From: Deltaproteobacteria bacterium
GTDB taxonomy: Bacteria; Myxococcota; UBA796; SXON01
Reading direction: 5' to 3'
Assembly: GCA_947483545.1 (NCBI GenBank)
Contig: CANKNP010000092.1
Location: forward strand, 1-15,061
DNA length: 15,061 nt
Part shown: positions 1-7,639 of the stretch, piece by piece
Numbering within the stretch: position 1 is the first letter of the stretch
Layout of the letters: each line of letters opens with the position of its first letter
Notes under the pieces: generated by a model
The model's input: the letters and a program-made list of their open reading frames with translations, nothing else
Database searches by the model: none
Told to the model about the DNA's origin: nothing
Made by a program: the position numbers and the translations under genes

Positions 1-17
1 CGCGTTAGCCTCCGCCC

Positions 18-2924
18 GTGACCCCGAGAACCCCGCGTCTTGTCCCCGCCGTCCTCACCCTGCTGGCGTTGGCGGCCTGCGACAAGCCGGCTTGCCTCAC
101 CGGCGACGCTACCTGCCGCATGCCCACCCCCTGCGCGGAGGTGACCTACACCTGCGACGCTGGCTACGTCGAGGCGTTCACCCTCGGCGACGGTGAAGCT
201 GGCCCCGGGGGCATGGCCGCGCTCGCGGCGACCGGCGATGTGGTGCTTGGAAACGACAAGGTCGTGCTCGTGCTCGATGCCCTGGACCACCCCCACTACA
301 TCGCCCCCACGGGCGGCGCGATCCTGGATTTCAGCATCCGGGGCAAAGACAACGACTCTCTCCGCCACATCTTCACCGCGACCGGCCTGCTCCCCGAAGA
401 GGCCGCCAACTACACCTCGATGACCGTGATCAACGAGGATGGCGTCGCCGCCGTGCAGGTCCTCGGCACGCTCGACGGGTACCCCGACATCCCGATCGCG
501 ACCCGCTACGAGGTCCGCCCTTGCGAGCCGGGCGTTCGGGTGCGCACCGAGATCGCCAACGGGACCTCCGGCGCCTTGTCGATGTACCTGACAGACGCGT
601 TCTATTGGGGAGATCGGGCCAGCCTCGCGTTCACGCCCCGACCCGGCGGCGGGTTCAATCACCCCAGCTTTGGCCTCTCGACGATCAGCGACGCATTTTA
701 CGACGTGCCCTTCATGATCGCGGGGGTCCACAGCGCGCCGACGACCACCTACGGCATCCTGTCCTGCGACGACGAGACGATCTCCGGCTTCCAAAGCGTC
801 TACGTCTCCGGCATGGGCCCTCCGCCCCGCCCCTTTCCCGCCAAGGATTGGGAGATCTACGAGCGCTTCATTCTGGCGACCGACGGACCCTCCGTGTCCG
901 ACGGCGCCAACGTCGCGCTCGAGCTGCGCGAGATGCTCTGGGATGAGCCGTTCATCACGATCACCGGCAAGCTCGAGGCCCCTGGCGGGCATTTGGGCGA
1001 CACCATGCGCGCGTCTGTCACCTTGTCAGATGGCGACACCCCCTGGACCCACATCCTGCCCGCCGACGACGGCACGTTCAGCGCGCGCGTGCCCGCCAGC
1101 ATCGACACGTTGGGCATCGAAGCCGAAGCTTTCGGGCAAGTGGTCTTGAGCACCTCCGCAAGCGTGAACGGCAAAGACACCGACATCGGCACGCTCACGC
1201 TGCCCGCCGTCGGCGAGGTCAGCATCAACGTGACCATCGACGGCGCCGAAGATCACGCCCTGGTCTTCGTCATCCCCGCGGATGACGCGACGCTCGCCGC
1301 CGTCGAGAGCACCACCTTTGGCGTCTGGGAGCCTTGCGCGCCGCTGCTCGGCCTGCCGCATGGCAGCTCCCCAGGTTGCAACCGGGTACTGGTCAACGGG
1401 GCGACCACCATCGCGTTGCCAGACGGAAACTACGACTTCTACAGCTCCGCCGGACCGTTCAGCGCGCTCGGCGCGGTGCAGAACGTCCAGGTGGATTCTT
1501 CGACCGCGCAATCCGTCCTTCTGGAGATCGTCCATTTGGACGTTCAACCCGTCGGCACGTTGAGCGCCGATTTTCACGTACACGGCTCCGCGAGTTTTGA
1601 CTCCGAGATCCCGGACATCGACCGTGTGAAGGCCTTCCTGGCCTCCGAGATCGAGGTGATCGCCACCACCGAGCACGACGTGGTCTCCGACTACGCCGCA
1701 GCGATGGACGAGCTGGACGCCCACAGCCGCATGGAGCTGATCGCCGGCACCGAGTCCACCGGCCACGTGCTGTTCCATTACCGGGACGATTACGGATTCC
1801 CCCAGGTGGTCGGGCACTGGATCTTCTGGCCCGTGGAATTCGATCCCCTCGGCCCCTGGCGCGGCGCCGCCTACGACGAGAAGGTCGAACCCGGCTTGTT
1901 GTTCACCAAGCAGGACGATTTGGGCTGGGACGCCGAGATCGGGGTGGCGCAGCTCAACCACCCTTTCGGCGGTGCGCAATTTGGCCGCGATTACAGTTGG
2001 GCATCGGCCGCAGGCTTCGACCTGACCATCCCGCTCGTCGAAGAATACGACGGCACCGGTCAGAGCTTGTTCTTCCACACCCCGGAGGGCGCCTCCTATT
2101 CCAACGCGGACTACGACGTGGAGGAGGTGATGAACGGCACCAAGAACGAGAACTACCTGCAATATCGGGCGCTCTGGTTCTACCTTCTGGATCAGGGCAT
2201 CGTGCGCGGGGGTACGGCGAATTCCGACAGTCACAGCCTGACGGAGAACGTGCTCGGCACCCCGCGAAACGTTGTGTTCACCAGCACCACGCTCGCAGAT
2301 TTCGACCAGGCGACGTTCAACGCCGACGTTCGCGCCGGCCACATGTTGGGGACCAACGGGCCCGTCATCCTCGCCTCCATCGGGGCGCACGCCCCCGGGC
2401 TTGAAGCCTTCACCCCCTCCGACAACGACGTGCTCACCATCAACATCATCGCGGCACCCTGGGTCCCGGTGGATGAGGTCCGCGTGATCGTCAACGGCGA
2501 TGTGGTGCTCACCCTCACCGACCTGACGACCCCCTCCGATCCCTTCGGCGACAGCGGGCTTGAGCGGTGGAGCGGCGAGATCGTGCTCTCGGACATCCTG
2601 CCTGCCAACGGGGACGCCTGGATCGTGATCGAAGCAGGGACCGCCCTCGCCGTCAACGCTGATCTCGATTGCGACGGCACACCGGACACCGGCGACAACA
2701 ACGGAGATGGCACCTACGACTGGAAGGACGTGGCCGAGCTGATCGAGGATCCCGAGGTCGATTGCCTCGACACCGTCGGCCCCCTCGCCGAGCCGCCCGA
2801 GCCGGAGCGGGGGGACCCCAACTGGATCTTCCAGACCGTCACGCCCCACGGTTACCCGCTCGCGTTCACCAACCCGTTCATCCTCGACCTGGATGGGAAC
2901 GGCTTCGCGGGGGAATCCCAATGA
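18..2924 (+). CDS. CehA/McbA-like PHP-domain metallohydrolase lipoprotein
   Basis: This encodes 968 residues. A GTG start is chosen because an in-frame TAG at 6-8 blocks any longer form and the product begins with a lipoprotein signal: a hydrophobic stretch at residues 8-20 and lipobox LAAC with Cys21. The mature protein should therefore be anchored to a membrane outside the cytoplasm. Residues about 50-310 are beta-rich, and 312-395 look like a carboxypeptidase-regulatory-type beta sandwich. A PHP-type metal site follows: D518-x-H520-x-H522, E552-H553-D554, H648 in the segment QLNHP, and D737-x-H739. This pattern fits the CehA/McbA family, whose known members hydrolyse ester or phosphoester-type substrates; the substrate here cannot be told. 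Residues 882-902 are an Asp/Gly/Asn-rich, calcium-binding-like run. The stop overlaps the next start as ATGA, implying translational coupling. No clear Shine-Dalgarno sequence precedes the GTG. Confidence 0.88.
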   Translation: MTPRTPRLVPAVLTLLALAACDKPACLTGDATCRMPTPCAEVTYTCDAGYVEAFTLGDGEAGPGGMAALAATGDVVLGNDKVVLVLDALDHPHYIAPTGGAILDFSIRGKDNDSLRHIFTATGLLPEEAANYTSMTVINEDGVAAVQVLGTLDGYPDIPIATRYEVRPCEPGVRVRTEIANGTSGALSMYLTDAFYWGDRASLAFTPRPGGGFNHPSFGLSTISDAFYDVPFMIAGVHSAPTTTYGILSCDDETISGFQSVYVSGMGPPPRPFPAKDWEIYERFILATDGPSVSDGANVALELREMLWDEPFITITGKLEAPGGHLGDTMRASVTLSDGDTPWTHILPADDGTFSARVPASIDTLGIEAEAFGQVVLSTSASVNGKDTDIGTLTLPAVGEVSINVTIDGAEDHALVFVIPADDATLAAVESTTFGVWEPCAPLLGLPHGSSPGCNRVLVNGATTIALPDGNYDFYSSAGPFSALGAVQNVQVDSSTAQSVLLEIVHLDVQPVGTLSADFHVHGSASFDSEIPDIDRVKAFLASEIEVIATTEHDVVSDYAAAMDELDAHSRMELIAGTESTGHVLFHYRDDYGFPQVVGHWIFWPVEFDPLGPWRGAAYDEKVEPGLLFTKQDDLGWDAEIGVAQLNHPFGGAQFGRDYSWASAAGFDLTIPLVEEYDGTGQSLFFHTPEGASYSNADYDVEEVMNGTKNENYLQYRALWFYLLDQGIVRGGTANSDSHSLTENVLGTPRNVVFTSTTLADFDQATFNADVRAGHMLGTNGPVILASIGAHAPGLEAFTPSDNDVLTINIIAAPWVPVDEVRVIVNGDVVLTLTDLTTPSDPFGDSGLERWSGEIVLSDILPANGDAWIVIEAGTALAVNADLDCDGTPDTGDNNGDGTYDWKDVAELIEDPEVDCLDTVGPLAEPPEPERGDPNWIFQTVTPHGYPLAFTNPFILDLDGNGFAGESQ

Positions 2925-3682
2925 TGGTCTGTGATCCCGTCGAGAACGGGCTTGCCCAGGGCGAAGTGCAGGTCGGATTGTTCGACGGCGATTTGGGGAT
3001 CGCGCACACCCCCTGCCCGCGGAACAGCGTGTCGTTGGGTGCGGGCGGATCCGCGATCATCGAGGCCGCGGATTTGTACGGGCGCATCCAAGCGACCGGC
3101 ACATTGCGAGGGAGCTTCGCGCTCTCGAGCAAGTGCGAGCTGTACCTGGCCATCGAGGGGGTGCGCTACGACTCGATCATCGCGCCCATCGCGTCGTCTG
3201 GGATTGGCCCCGGGTACACCAACGTCGGGGCGTCCACCCAGGTGATCGCGTCGCCGATGTGGCTCCTCGCCGTGCAGGGCAAAGCCGTGTTGCCAACCGC
3301 GTTCACCCTCGACAGGCACAGTTGGCCCCTCGCTGTGGACGCCGGCGCCGTCCTGGCTTGGAGCCCAGCGGATCGCTGGGTCGTCCACGGCTCGCTGTTC
3401 GGCATGTACGGAATGGCCCTCGGCGGCGGCCCGCTCTTTCCGACCGCCGGGGTCACGCTGAACCTGGGCGGCGAGTGGCGGCCCACCAACGGATTTGGCC
3501 TCGTGCTCGATGCGCGGACCGGCTTCGGCTACACCGCCGTCGTCGATGTTGTGAGCGCCGGCGTCGGAGTCCGCGGTGCCATCGGCCCTCACGCGGGCTT
3601 GACGCTCGAAGCCGTCGCGCCCTTGGCCGGCGCCGAGCGAAGGCTCGCCGCTTTGGACCTGCGCTTCGACTGGCGACTATGA
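2921..3682 (+). CDS. Hypothetical beta-barrel-like protein
   Basis: This encodes 253 residues from ATG at 2921, which overlaps the preceding stop (ATGA) and is preceded by a G-rich site (GGGGGAA, 2908-2914) at good spacing; a second ATG at 2924 is also possible. I do not recognise the family. Residues about 38-253 show alternating polar and hydrophobic residues with many Gly and aromatic residues and short turns, and the chain ends in strand-like LDLRFDWRL, all typical of outer-membrane beta barrels. The oddity is the N-terminus: MMVCDP has no hydrophobic signal segment, although Cys4 followed by Asp-Pro resembles a mature lipoprotein end. Either the export signal has been lost, the frame is interrupted near the start, or the protein is not exported. 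Its stop overlaps the next gene as ATGA, so it is the middle gene of a coupled set. Confidence 0.75.
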   Translation: MMVCDPVENGLAQGEVQVGLFDGDLGIAHTPCPRNSVSLGAGGSAIIEAADLYGRIQATGTLRGSFALSSKCELYLAIEGVRYDSIIAPIASSGIGPGYTNVGASTQVIASPMWLLAVQGKAVLPTAFTLDRHSWPLAVDAGAVLAWSPADRWVVHGSLFGMYGMALGGGPLFPTAGVTLNLGGEWRPTNGFGLVLDARTGFGYTAVVDVVSAGVGVRGAIGPHAGLTLEAVAPLAGAERRLAALDLRFDWRL

Positions 3683-4788
3683 AAAAAACCCCTCCGCCTC
3701 CCCCGCCCAGCCCTCTCCTCGCCGCAATCGAATCCGACGGTTGGCTCTACCAGACGGGGGGCGCCGGGCCCTACGTTTCGCTGTTCGCCCGGGTCCCCGG
3801 GACCAAGCGGGCCGATGTGGACGGGCTCGTCGCCGAAGGACGCCTGCGGATCGTCACGTCCGTGCGCGGCTGCACCATGCTGGTGCCGAAGAGCAGCGCG
3901 GAATTGGCGCGGGCGGGCGGAAAACGCGCGTGGGCCGAGATCGTCGCGGCGTTGGCACGCGCCGGAGAGGTCACGCCGGAGGCGCTCGCCGGGATGGAGG
4001 AGCGCGTCCGGACGGAGTTGGCGGCGGGTGCAGTGGATGCGTTGGGCCTGGGGCGGCGGCTCGGGGGGGTGCCCAACCTCGGACCTGTCGCGAAGAAGCT
4101 CGGCTATGCCACGCTGCTGCCCATCGCCCTCCGCTCGTTGGAGAGCCAGGGCAGCGTCGAGCGGACGCCGCCCCGGCTCCGGCTGGACGACGAGCGGTAT
4201 GTCTGGCGGATCCCGGCCCCGACGCCCGGGGGAACGCTCCCGACGGACTTGGAGCTCACGCTCGCGCGACTGCTGGCCCGCTGGCTGCGCGCCGCCCCCT
4301 CAAAGGCCGACATCGCGGCGTGGATAGGCTGCAGCGCGGCGGAGGCGAACAAGCTCGTCGCGGGGGCTGCGCCCAAGACGCCACCTGCGGCCCGAAGCGT
4401 CGTCGAACGAGGCACGATCTACCTGCCCTCCCGCGATCCGTACCTCGCGAACCGCACGGGCATCGGCGCCCTCGTGGCGTCGGAGCACCGCAACGTGCTC
4501 GTCGGCGGCTGGGAGCGGAAGCCGGTCGCGATTGGCGCGGTCGAGCGACTGCACCACCACGCGATCCTCCACAACGGCCAGATCGTCGGCCTCTGGGAGT
4601 GGGTCAAGACCGGGGGCGGGCGCATCGTCTCCGGGTTCTTCGGGGAGCGGCCCGCAGGCTGGGCAGAAGCCGAGGAGCGCACGGCACAGTTCGTGCGCGA
4701 GGAGCTCGGCGATCTGTTCATCTACGGGCGGGACGCCGCGGAGGCGCGGGCCGTGAGGGTGGGGATTGTGAAGGGGTTGGGGGGGTGA
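3679..4788 (+). CDS. AlkZ-like winged-helix DNA-binding protein (HTH_42 / YcaQ-like family)
   Basis: This encodes 369 residues, starting at ATG 3679 inside the previous stop (ATGA). The N-terminus is a Lys-Lys-Thr plus six-proline tract, then winged-helix-like content. Family-like segments include a Phe-Ala-Arg-Val region near 36-39, a conserved Arg-Gly segment at 63-64 followed by MLVP (67-70), and the C-terminal HHHAILHNGQIVGLWEW (292-308), characteristic of the AlkZ-like, HTH_42 proteins that include interstrand-crosslink DNA glycosylases. Known glycosylases of this group use a Q-x-Q or Q-x-D motif; the nearest segment here is YQTGG at 24-28, so catalysis is uncertain. The role may be DNA repair or only DNA binding. 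It appears to be the last gene of the operon, and its 3' end lies in a strongly G-rich tract with runs of seven and eight G that could slip or fold. Confidence 0.72.
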   Translation: MKKTPPPPPPSPLLAAIESDGWLYQTGGAGPYVSLFARVPGTKRADVDGLVAEGRLRIVTSVRGCTMLVPKSSAELARAGGKRAWAEIVAALARAGEVTPEALAGMEERVRTELAAGAVDALGLGRRLGGVPNLGPVAKKLGYATLLPIALRSLESQGSVERTPPRLRLDDERYVWRIPAPTPGGTLPTDLELTLARLLARWLRAAPSKADIAAWIGCSAAEANKLVAGAAPKTPPAARSVVERGTIYLPSRDPYLANRTGIGALVASEHRNVLVGGWERKPVAIGAVERLHHHAILHNGQIVGLWEWVKTGGGRIVSGFFGERPAGWAEAEERTAQFVREELGDLFIYGRDAAEARAVRVGIVKGLGG

Positions 4789-4809
4789 GGGGGGGGTGAG
4801 TTTCACCCC
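4757..4809. terminator. G-rich tract and hairpin between convergent genes
   Basis: On the plus strand G runs occur at 4757-4759, 4761-4764, 4773-4776, 4779-4785 and 4789-4796, followed by an inverted repeat with arms GGGGTGA (4793-4799) and TCACCCC (4803-4809) around a three-base loop. It lies exactly where the plus-strand AlkZ-like gene and minus-strand phosphatase gene converge and includes both stop codons. It may end transcription from both sides, but no T tract follows either arm, so a classical intrinsic terminator is not shown. The G runs satisfy a simple G-quadruplex pattern. Confidence 0.4.
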
Positions 4810-6377
4810 GACCGCGTCACGCTCTCCACCGACCGCTCCGGCGCGGCCGTCGCCACACCTGTCCCCGGCACGTTGATCACGATCACCGTGATGTTGTCCT
4901 TGCCGCCGCCCATGTGGGCCGCCCGAATCAACTGGCGGCTCATCGCCCGATTGTCCTCGGTCTGCGTGCAGATCTGCTCGATCTCGGCATCCTCCACCTC
5001 GCCCCAGAGCCCATCGGAGCAGAGCAGGATGCGGTCGCCCTCTTCCAGCTCCACCTGGAAGATGTCGATGTCCACGTTCCGCTCGGTCCCGACCGTGCGG
5101 AGCAGGATGTTCGAGTGGGGGTGGTTCCGGGCCTCTTCGGCGGTGATGCGGTTCTGCTCGACCATGCGGGCGACCAGGGAGTGGTCGCGCGTGATCTGGT
5201 GCAAGGTGCCGTTCCGGATCAGATAGCCGCGGGAATCGCCCACATTTGCGCAGAGGGCGATCTGGTCGTCCACGACCATGCAGGTGACCAGCGTGGTCCC
5301 CATGTCGTTGCCGCGAGACTCCGCATCGGCCTTGATGCCGTTGTTGGCCTCTTGGAACGCCTCGTCGAGGATGTTCTCGATGACGGAGACCGAAGGCCGC
5401 GGCGTGACGTCCACCCGGTCGCGGGCCACCCGCACCAGGGTGTCCACCGCCATCTGCGAGGCGACCTCACCGGAGTCGTGACCGCCCATGCCGTCCGCGA
5501 CGACGAAGATCTCGACGCCCTCGGTGAGCCGGGACCAACCCCAGTTGTCCTCGTTCAAGGAGCGCAGTAGCCCCACGTCGGTCATACCCGCGTGACGGGT
5601 GAGCCGCTGGCGCTTGTGACGATGTGCTTCTTGTTGGAGCGCCTGCCCGAACTCGGCGGTGCTGTTGAACTCGCCGTTCTCCATGTTCAAGAAGAGGGAC
5701 TGCCAGGCCCGCTCCTCGAGCGGTGTGTAGCGGCGCAGGATCTCGCCGAGCTCCCGCATCGTCGGGCCGTACTCTTCGGCGGTGAGCGGACGCGATTCGA
5801 CTGCGGCCACCTCCGGGTCGAAGAGCACGAACTCCCCACCCGGCCGGATCACAAAGTTCGACCGGTGCAACCAGGCAAGTCGGACGCCGTTGAAGGCAAG
5901 CATCCCGACAATCCCAGCGGCACGCTGCGCGAACGCAACGACCTTTTCGATGGGCATCGGCGCGGCCTCATCGAGCATGAGCGCTTCGTTCGCGAACGGC
6001 ACGACGGAGCACATGAGCGAAGGGTTCTCCTCGGGGTGCGGGAACACGTCGCACGGAGAGAGGAGCGCTGGATGCTGGAGCTGCTTCTGGAAAAACTGCA
6101 GGTAGGGGTCGAAGCGATCCCGCTCCCAGCGGGTGGACAACAGGAACCGACGGGTGGCCAGCGACGCGCTGCACTCGCTGCAATTCAGCTGCACCGCTGG
6201 GTTTTCCTCGGATCCGCACTCCCAGCAACGCCGGGTGCGCCGGTCGGGCCGGTTGTCGTTCACCAGGTAGAACATCCGACCCTCGGCGAGACGAATAAGC
6301 GCCTCGACCTTGTAATAGTCGGAAAGGTTCATCCCCGGGGAGAACGTCGGGGGTCGGGAGCGGAAACCGCTAGCCAT
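4803..6377 (-). CDS. PP2C-family Ser/Thr phosphatase with zinc ribbon and pseudokinase-like N-terminal half
   Basis: This encodes 524 residues from ATG at 6377, with AGGA about 10 bases upstream; Met16 is an alternative start. Residues 51-69 form a zinc-ribbon pattern (C51-x2-C54, C66-x2-C69). Residues about 95-250 resemble a degenerate protein kinase: LHRSNFVI at 170-177 matches the position of a catalytic loop and FDPE at 186-189 the metal-binding loop, but the catalytic Asp is replaced by Ser173. Residues about 258-503 are a PP2C phosphatase with a full metal set: E276/D277, DGMGGH 295-300, GTT 360-362, NVGDSR 378-383 (D381), SDGLW 454-458 (D455) and GGKDN 491-495 (D494). It should dephosphorylate phospho-Ser/Thr proteins in the cytoplasm; no membrane segment is seen. 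The pseudokinase half may regulate it or dock partners, which is inference. It is transcribed alone, convergent with the AlkZ-like operon. Confidence 0.88.
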   Translation of the reverse strand: MASGFRSRPPTFSPGMNLSDYYKVEALIRLAEGRMFYLVNDNRPDRRTRRCWECGSEENPAVQLNCSECSASLATRRFLLSTRWERDRFDPYLQFFQKQLQHPALLSPCDVFPHPEENPSLMCSVVPFANEALMLDEAAPMPIEKVVAFAQRAAGIVGMLAFNGVRLAWLHRSNFVIRPGGEFVLFDPEVAAVESRPLTAEEYGPTMRELGEILRRYTPLEERAWQSLFLNMENGEFNSTAEFGQALQQEAHRHKRQRLTRHAGMTDVGLLRSLNEDNWGWSRLTEGVEIFVVADGMGGHDSGEVASQMAVDTLVRVARDRVDVTPRPSVSVIENILDEAFQEANNGIKADAESRGNDMGTTLVTCMVVDDQIALCANVGDSRGYLIRNGTLHQITRDHSLVARMVEQNRITAEEARNHPHSNILLRTVGTERNVDIDIFQVELEEGDRILLCSDGLWGEVEDAEIEQICTQTEDNRAMSRQLIRAAHMGGGKDNITVIVINVPGTGVATAAPERSVESVTRSG

Positions 6378-6668
6378 TCAGAGGCGATCCTGTTCGGTGA
6401 GCGGAGAGTCTATCTAGCGCGGGAGCATTTCGGCGACCCCGCGGGGCCCTTCCCCGGAATTCCGCTCGCCCCGACGCAGGGGTACCTGCGCCGGCGGCCC
6501 GCCCCGACGCCGGAGTACCTGCTTCGGGGGCCCCTCCAACCTCCGCATCCGGCGGCGGTCGTCGCTAGGAACGCTCGCTCCGCGTTCAGCCGCGGCGGCC
6601 CACTCGCCGGCTCGCGGGCGGCGCTCCCAGCGTATGACCAACCACTCCTAGTGCGCTAACCGCCAGCG
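6378..6668. other. Divergent intergenic region
   Basis: This 291-base spacer separates the minus-strand phosphatase and plus-strand transporter starts, so it should hold both promoters. A TAGATA box at 6416-6411 on the minus strand, 34 bases before the phosphatase ATG, is a weak -10 candidate; I see no matching -35. The centre carries the 22-bp direct repeats listed separately. Short open frames crossing it, such as one on the minus strand at 6414-6641, are Arg/Pro-rich and not convincing. Confidence 0.5.
6468..6522. repeat. Pair of 22-bp direct repeats 33 bp apart
   Basis: Copies at 6468-6489 and 6501-6522 match at 20 of 22 bases, both starting GCCCCGACGC and ending GTACCTGC. The first copy contains a palindrome, GCAGG (6476-6480) and CCTGC (6485-6489) around GGTA. 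The 33-bp spacing is about three helical turns, which would suit a regulator binding on one face of the DNA in a shared promoter region. A regulatory role is inference. Confidence 0.45.
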
Positions 6669-7619
6669 ATGCCGACAGCGCCTCTCCCGTCGCCGCCCCT
6701 GGATGGCTCGGCGCGCGGCGTGAGCTTGATGATCGCTTGTTCGGCGCTTTTCGCCTGCATGGCGACCTTCGTGGGGGCGGCCTACCAGCGGGATCCCACG
6801 CTCTCCACCTGGGTCACCACGGTGTTCCGCTCCGGGGTCAACCTGCTCGCGCTGGTCGCGTTGGCGAAGGGGAATTGGCGTGTCCTGGTCGGAGATGCCC
6901 GGCCCGCGCTGTGGGTCCGCGGCGTGCTCGGGGCGCTCTCGCTCATCACGTACTTCACCGCGCTGGCGCACCTCGGGGTCGGCGAGTCCGCGTTCTTGAA
7001 CCAGACCAGCGCGGTGTGGGTGGCCCTGCTCGCACCGGTGTTCCTTGGCGAACGCACGGGGCGGCTGGTGTGGGTCGCCGTGGCCTGCTCGCTCGTCGGC
7101 GTGGCGCTGTTGGCCCAGCCTCGGGAGGGCACCGGCGGGGAGGTTCTCGGGCGAACCATGGGCCTTGCAAGCGGGTTCTGCGCCGCTGGGGCGTACCTCT
7201 CCGTACGGAAGGCGGGGGAGACGAACCCGCCGATCACCATCGTCTTCTACTTCACGCTCATGGCGGCGGTCGGAAGCCTCATGGTCACCGTGATCGGCGG
7301 TGCGAGGATCCCGCGGGACGGCATGACCCTGCTGCTGCTCGTCGGCTCCGGGCTCGCGGCGACCCTCGCGCAGCTCATCATGACCGAGGCCTACCGCATC
7401 GGGCGCGCCGGCCCCGTCGCGGCTGCGGGCGCGGCCGGCCCACTCTTCTCTACGTTGCTCGGGGCGGCGATGCTCGGGCAGATTCCGGATCGGCGCGCCG
7501 CAGTGGGGATGGGCATCCTCGTGCTCTCGGGGATCGGACTGCCTTTTTTGGCGACGAGAGGGGCGGGCGGCCTTGCGCCCATCGGGCAGGGAAAAGGCGT
7601 GGCCGCAGAACGGCCGTGA
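6669..7619 (+). CDS. EamA-domain DMT-superfamily transporter
   Basis: This encodes 316 residues, an inner-membrane protein with about ten hydrophobic segments in two EamA-like halves (about 17-149 and 161-297), the usual size and layout for the drug/metabolite transporter superfamily. Family-like features are the conserved segment ALAHLGVGESAFLNQTS (98-114), a first-half end LAPVFLGERTG (121-131), and the matching second-half segment AYRIGRAGPVAAAGAAGPLF (241-260). The substrate cannot be predicted; relatives export amino acids, nucleosides or small drugs. No clear Shine-Dalgarno precedes ATG 6669; Met21 (ATG 6729), just inside the first membrane segment, is a less likely start. It stands alone, divergent from the phosphatase and convergent with the GGDEF gene 20 bases downstream. 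Confidence 0.88.
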   Translation: MPTAPLPSPPLDGSARGVSLMIACSALFACMATFVGAAYQRDPTLSTWVTTVFRSGVNLLALVALAKGNWRVLVGDARPALWVRGVLGALSLITYFTALAHLGVGESAFLNQTSAVWVALLAPVFLGERTGRLVWVAVACSLVGVALLAQPREGTGGEVLGRTMGLASGFCAAGAYLSVRKAGETNPPITIVFYFTLMAAVGSLMVTVIGGARIPRDGMTLLLLVGSGLAATLAQLIMTEAYRIGRAGPVAAAGAAGPLFSTLLGAAMLGQIPDRRAAVGMGILVLSGIGLPFLATRGAGGLAPIGQGKGVAAERP

Positions 7620-7639
7620 ACTCCCGAGGGGCCCCCCGT

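Noticed and set aside
1026..2921. 631-residue minus-strand open frame opposite the lipoprotein gene
   Set aside because: It mirrors codon bias of the plus-strand gene, which has a signal peptide and intact PHP motifs; the antisense product is low-complexity and shows no recognisable domain.
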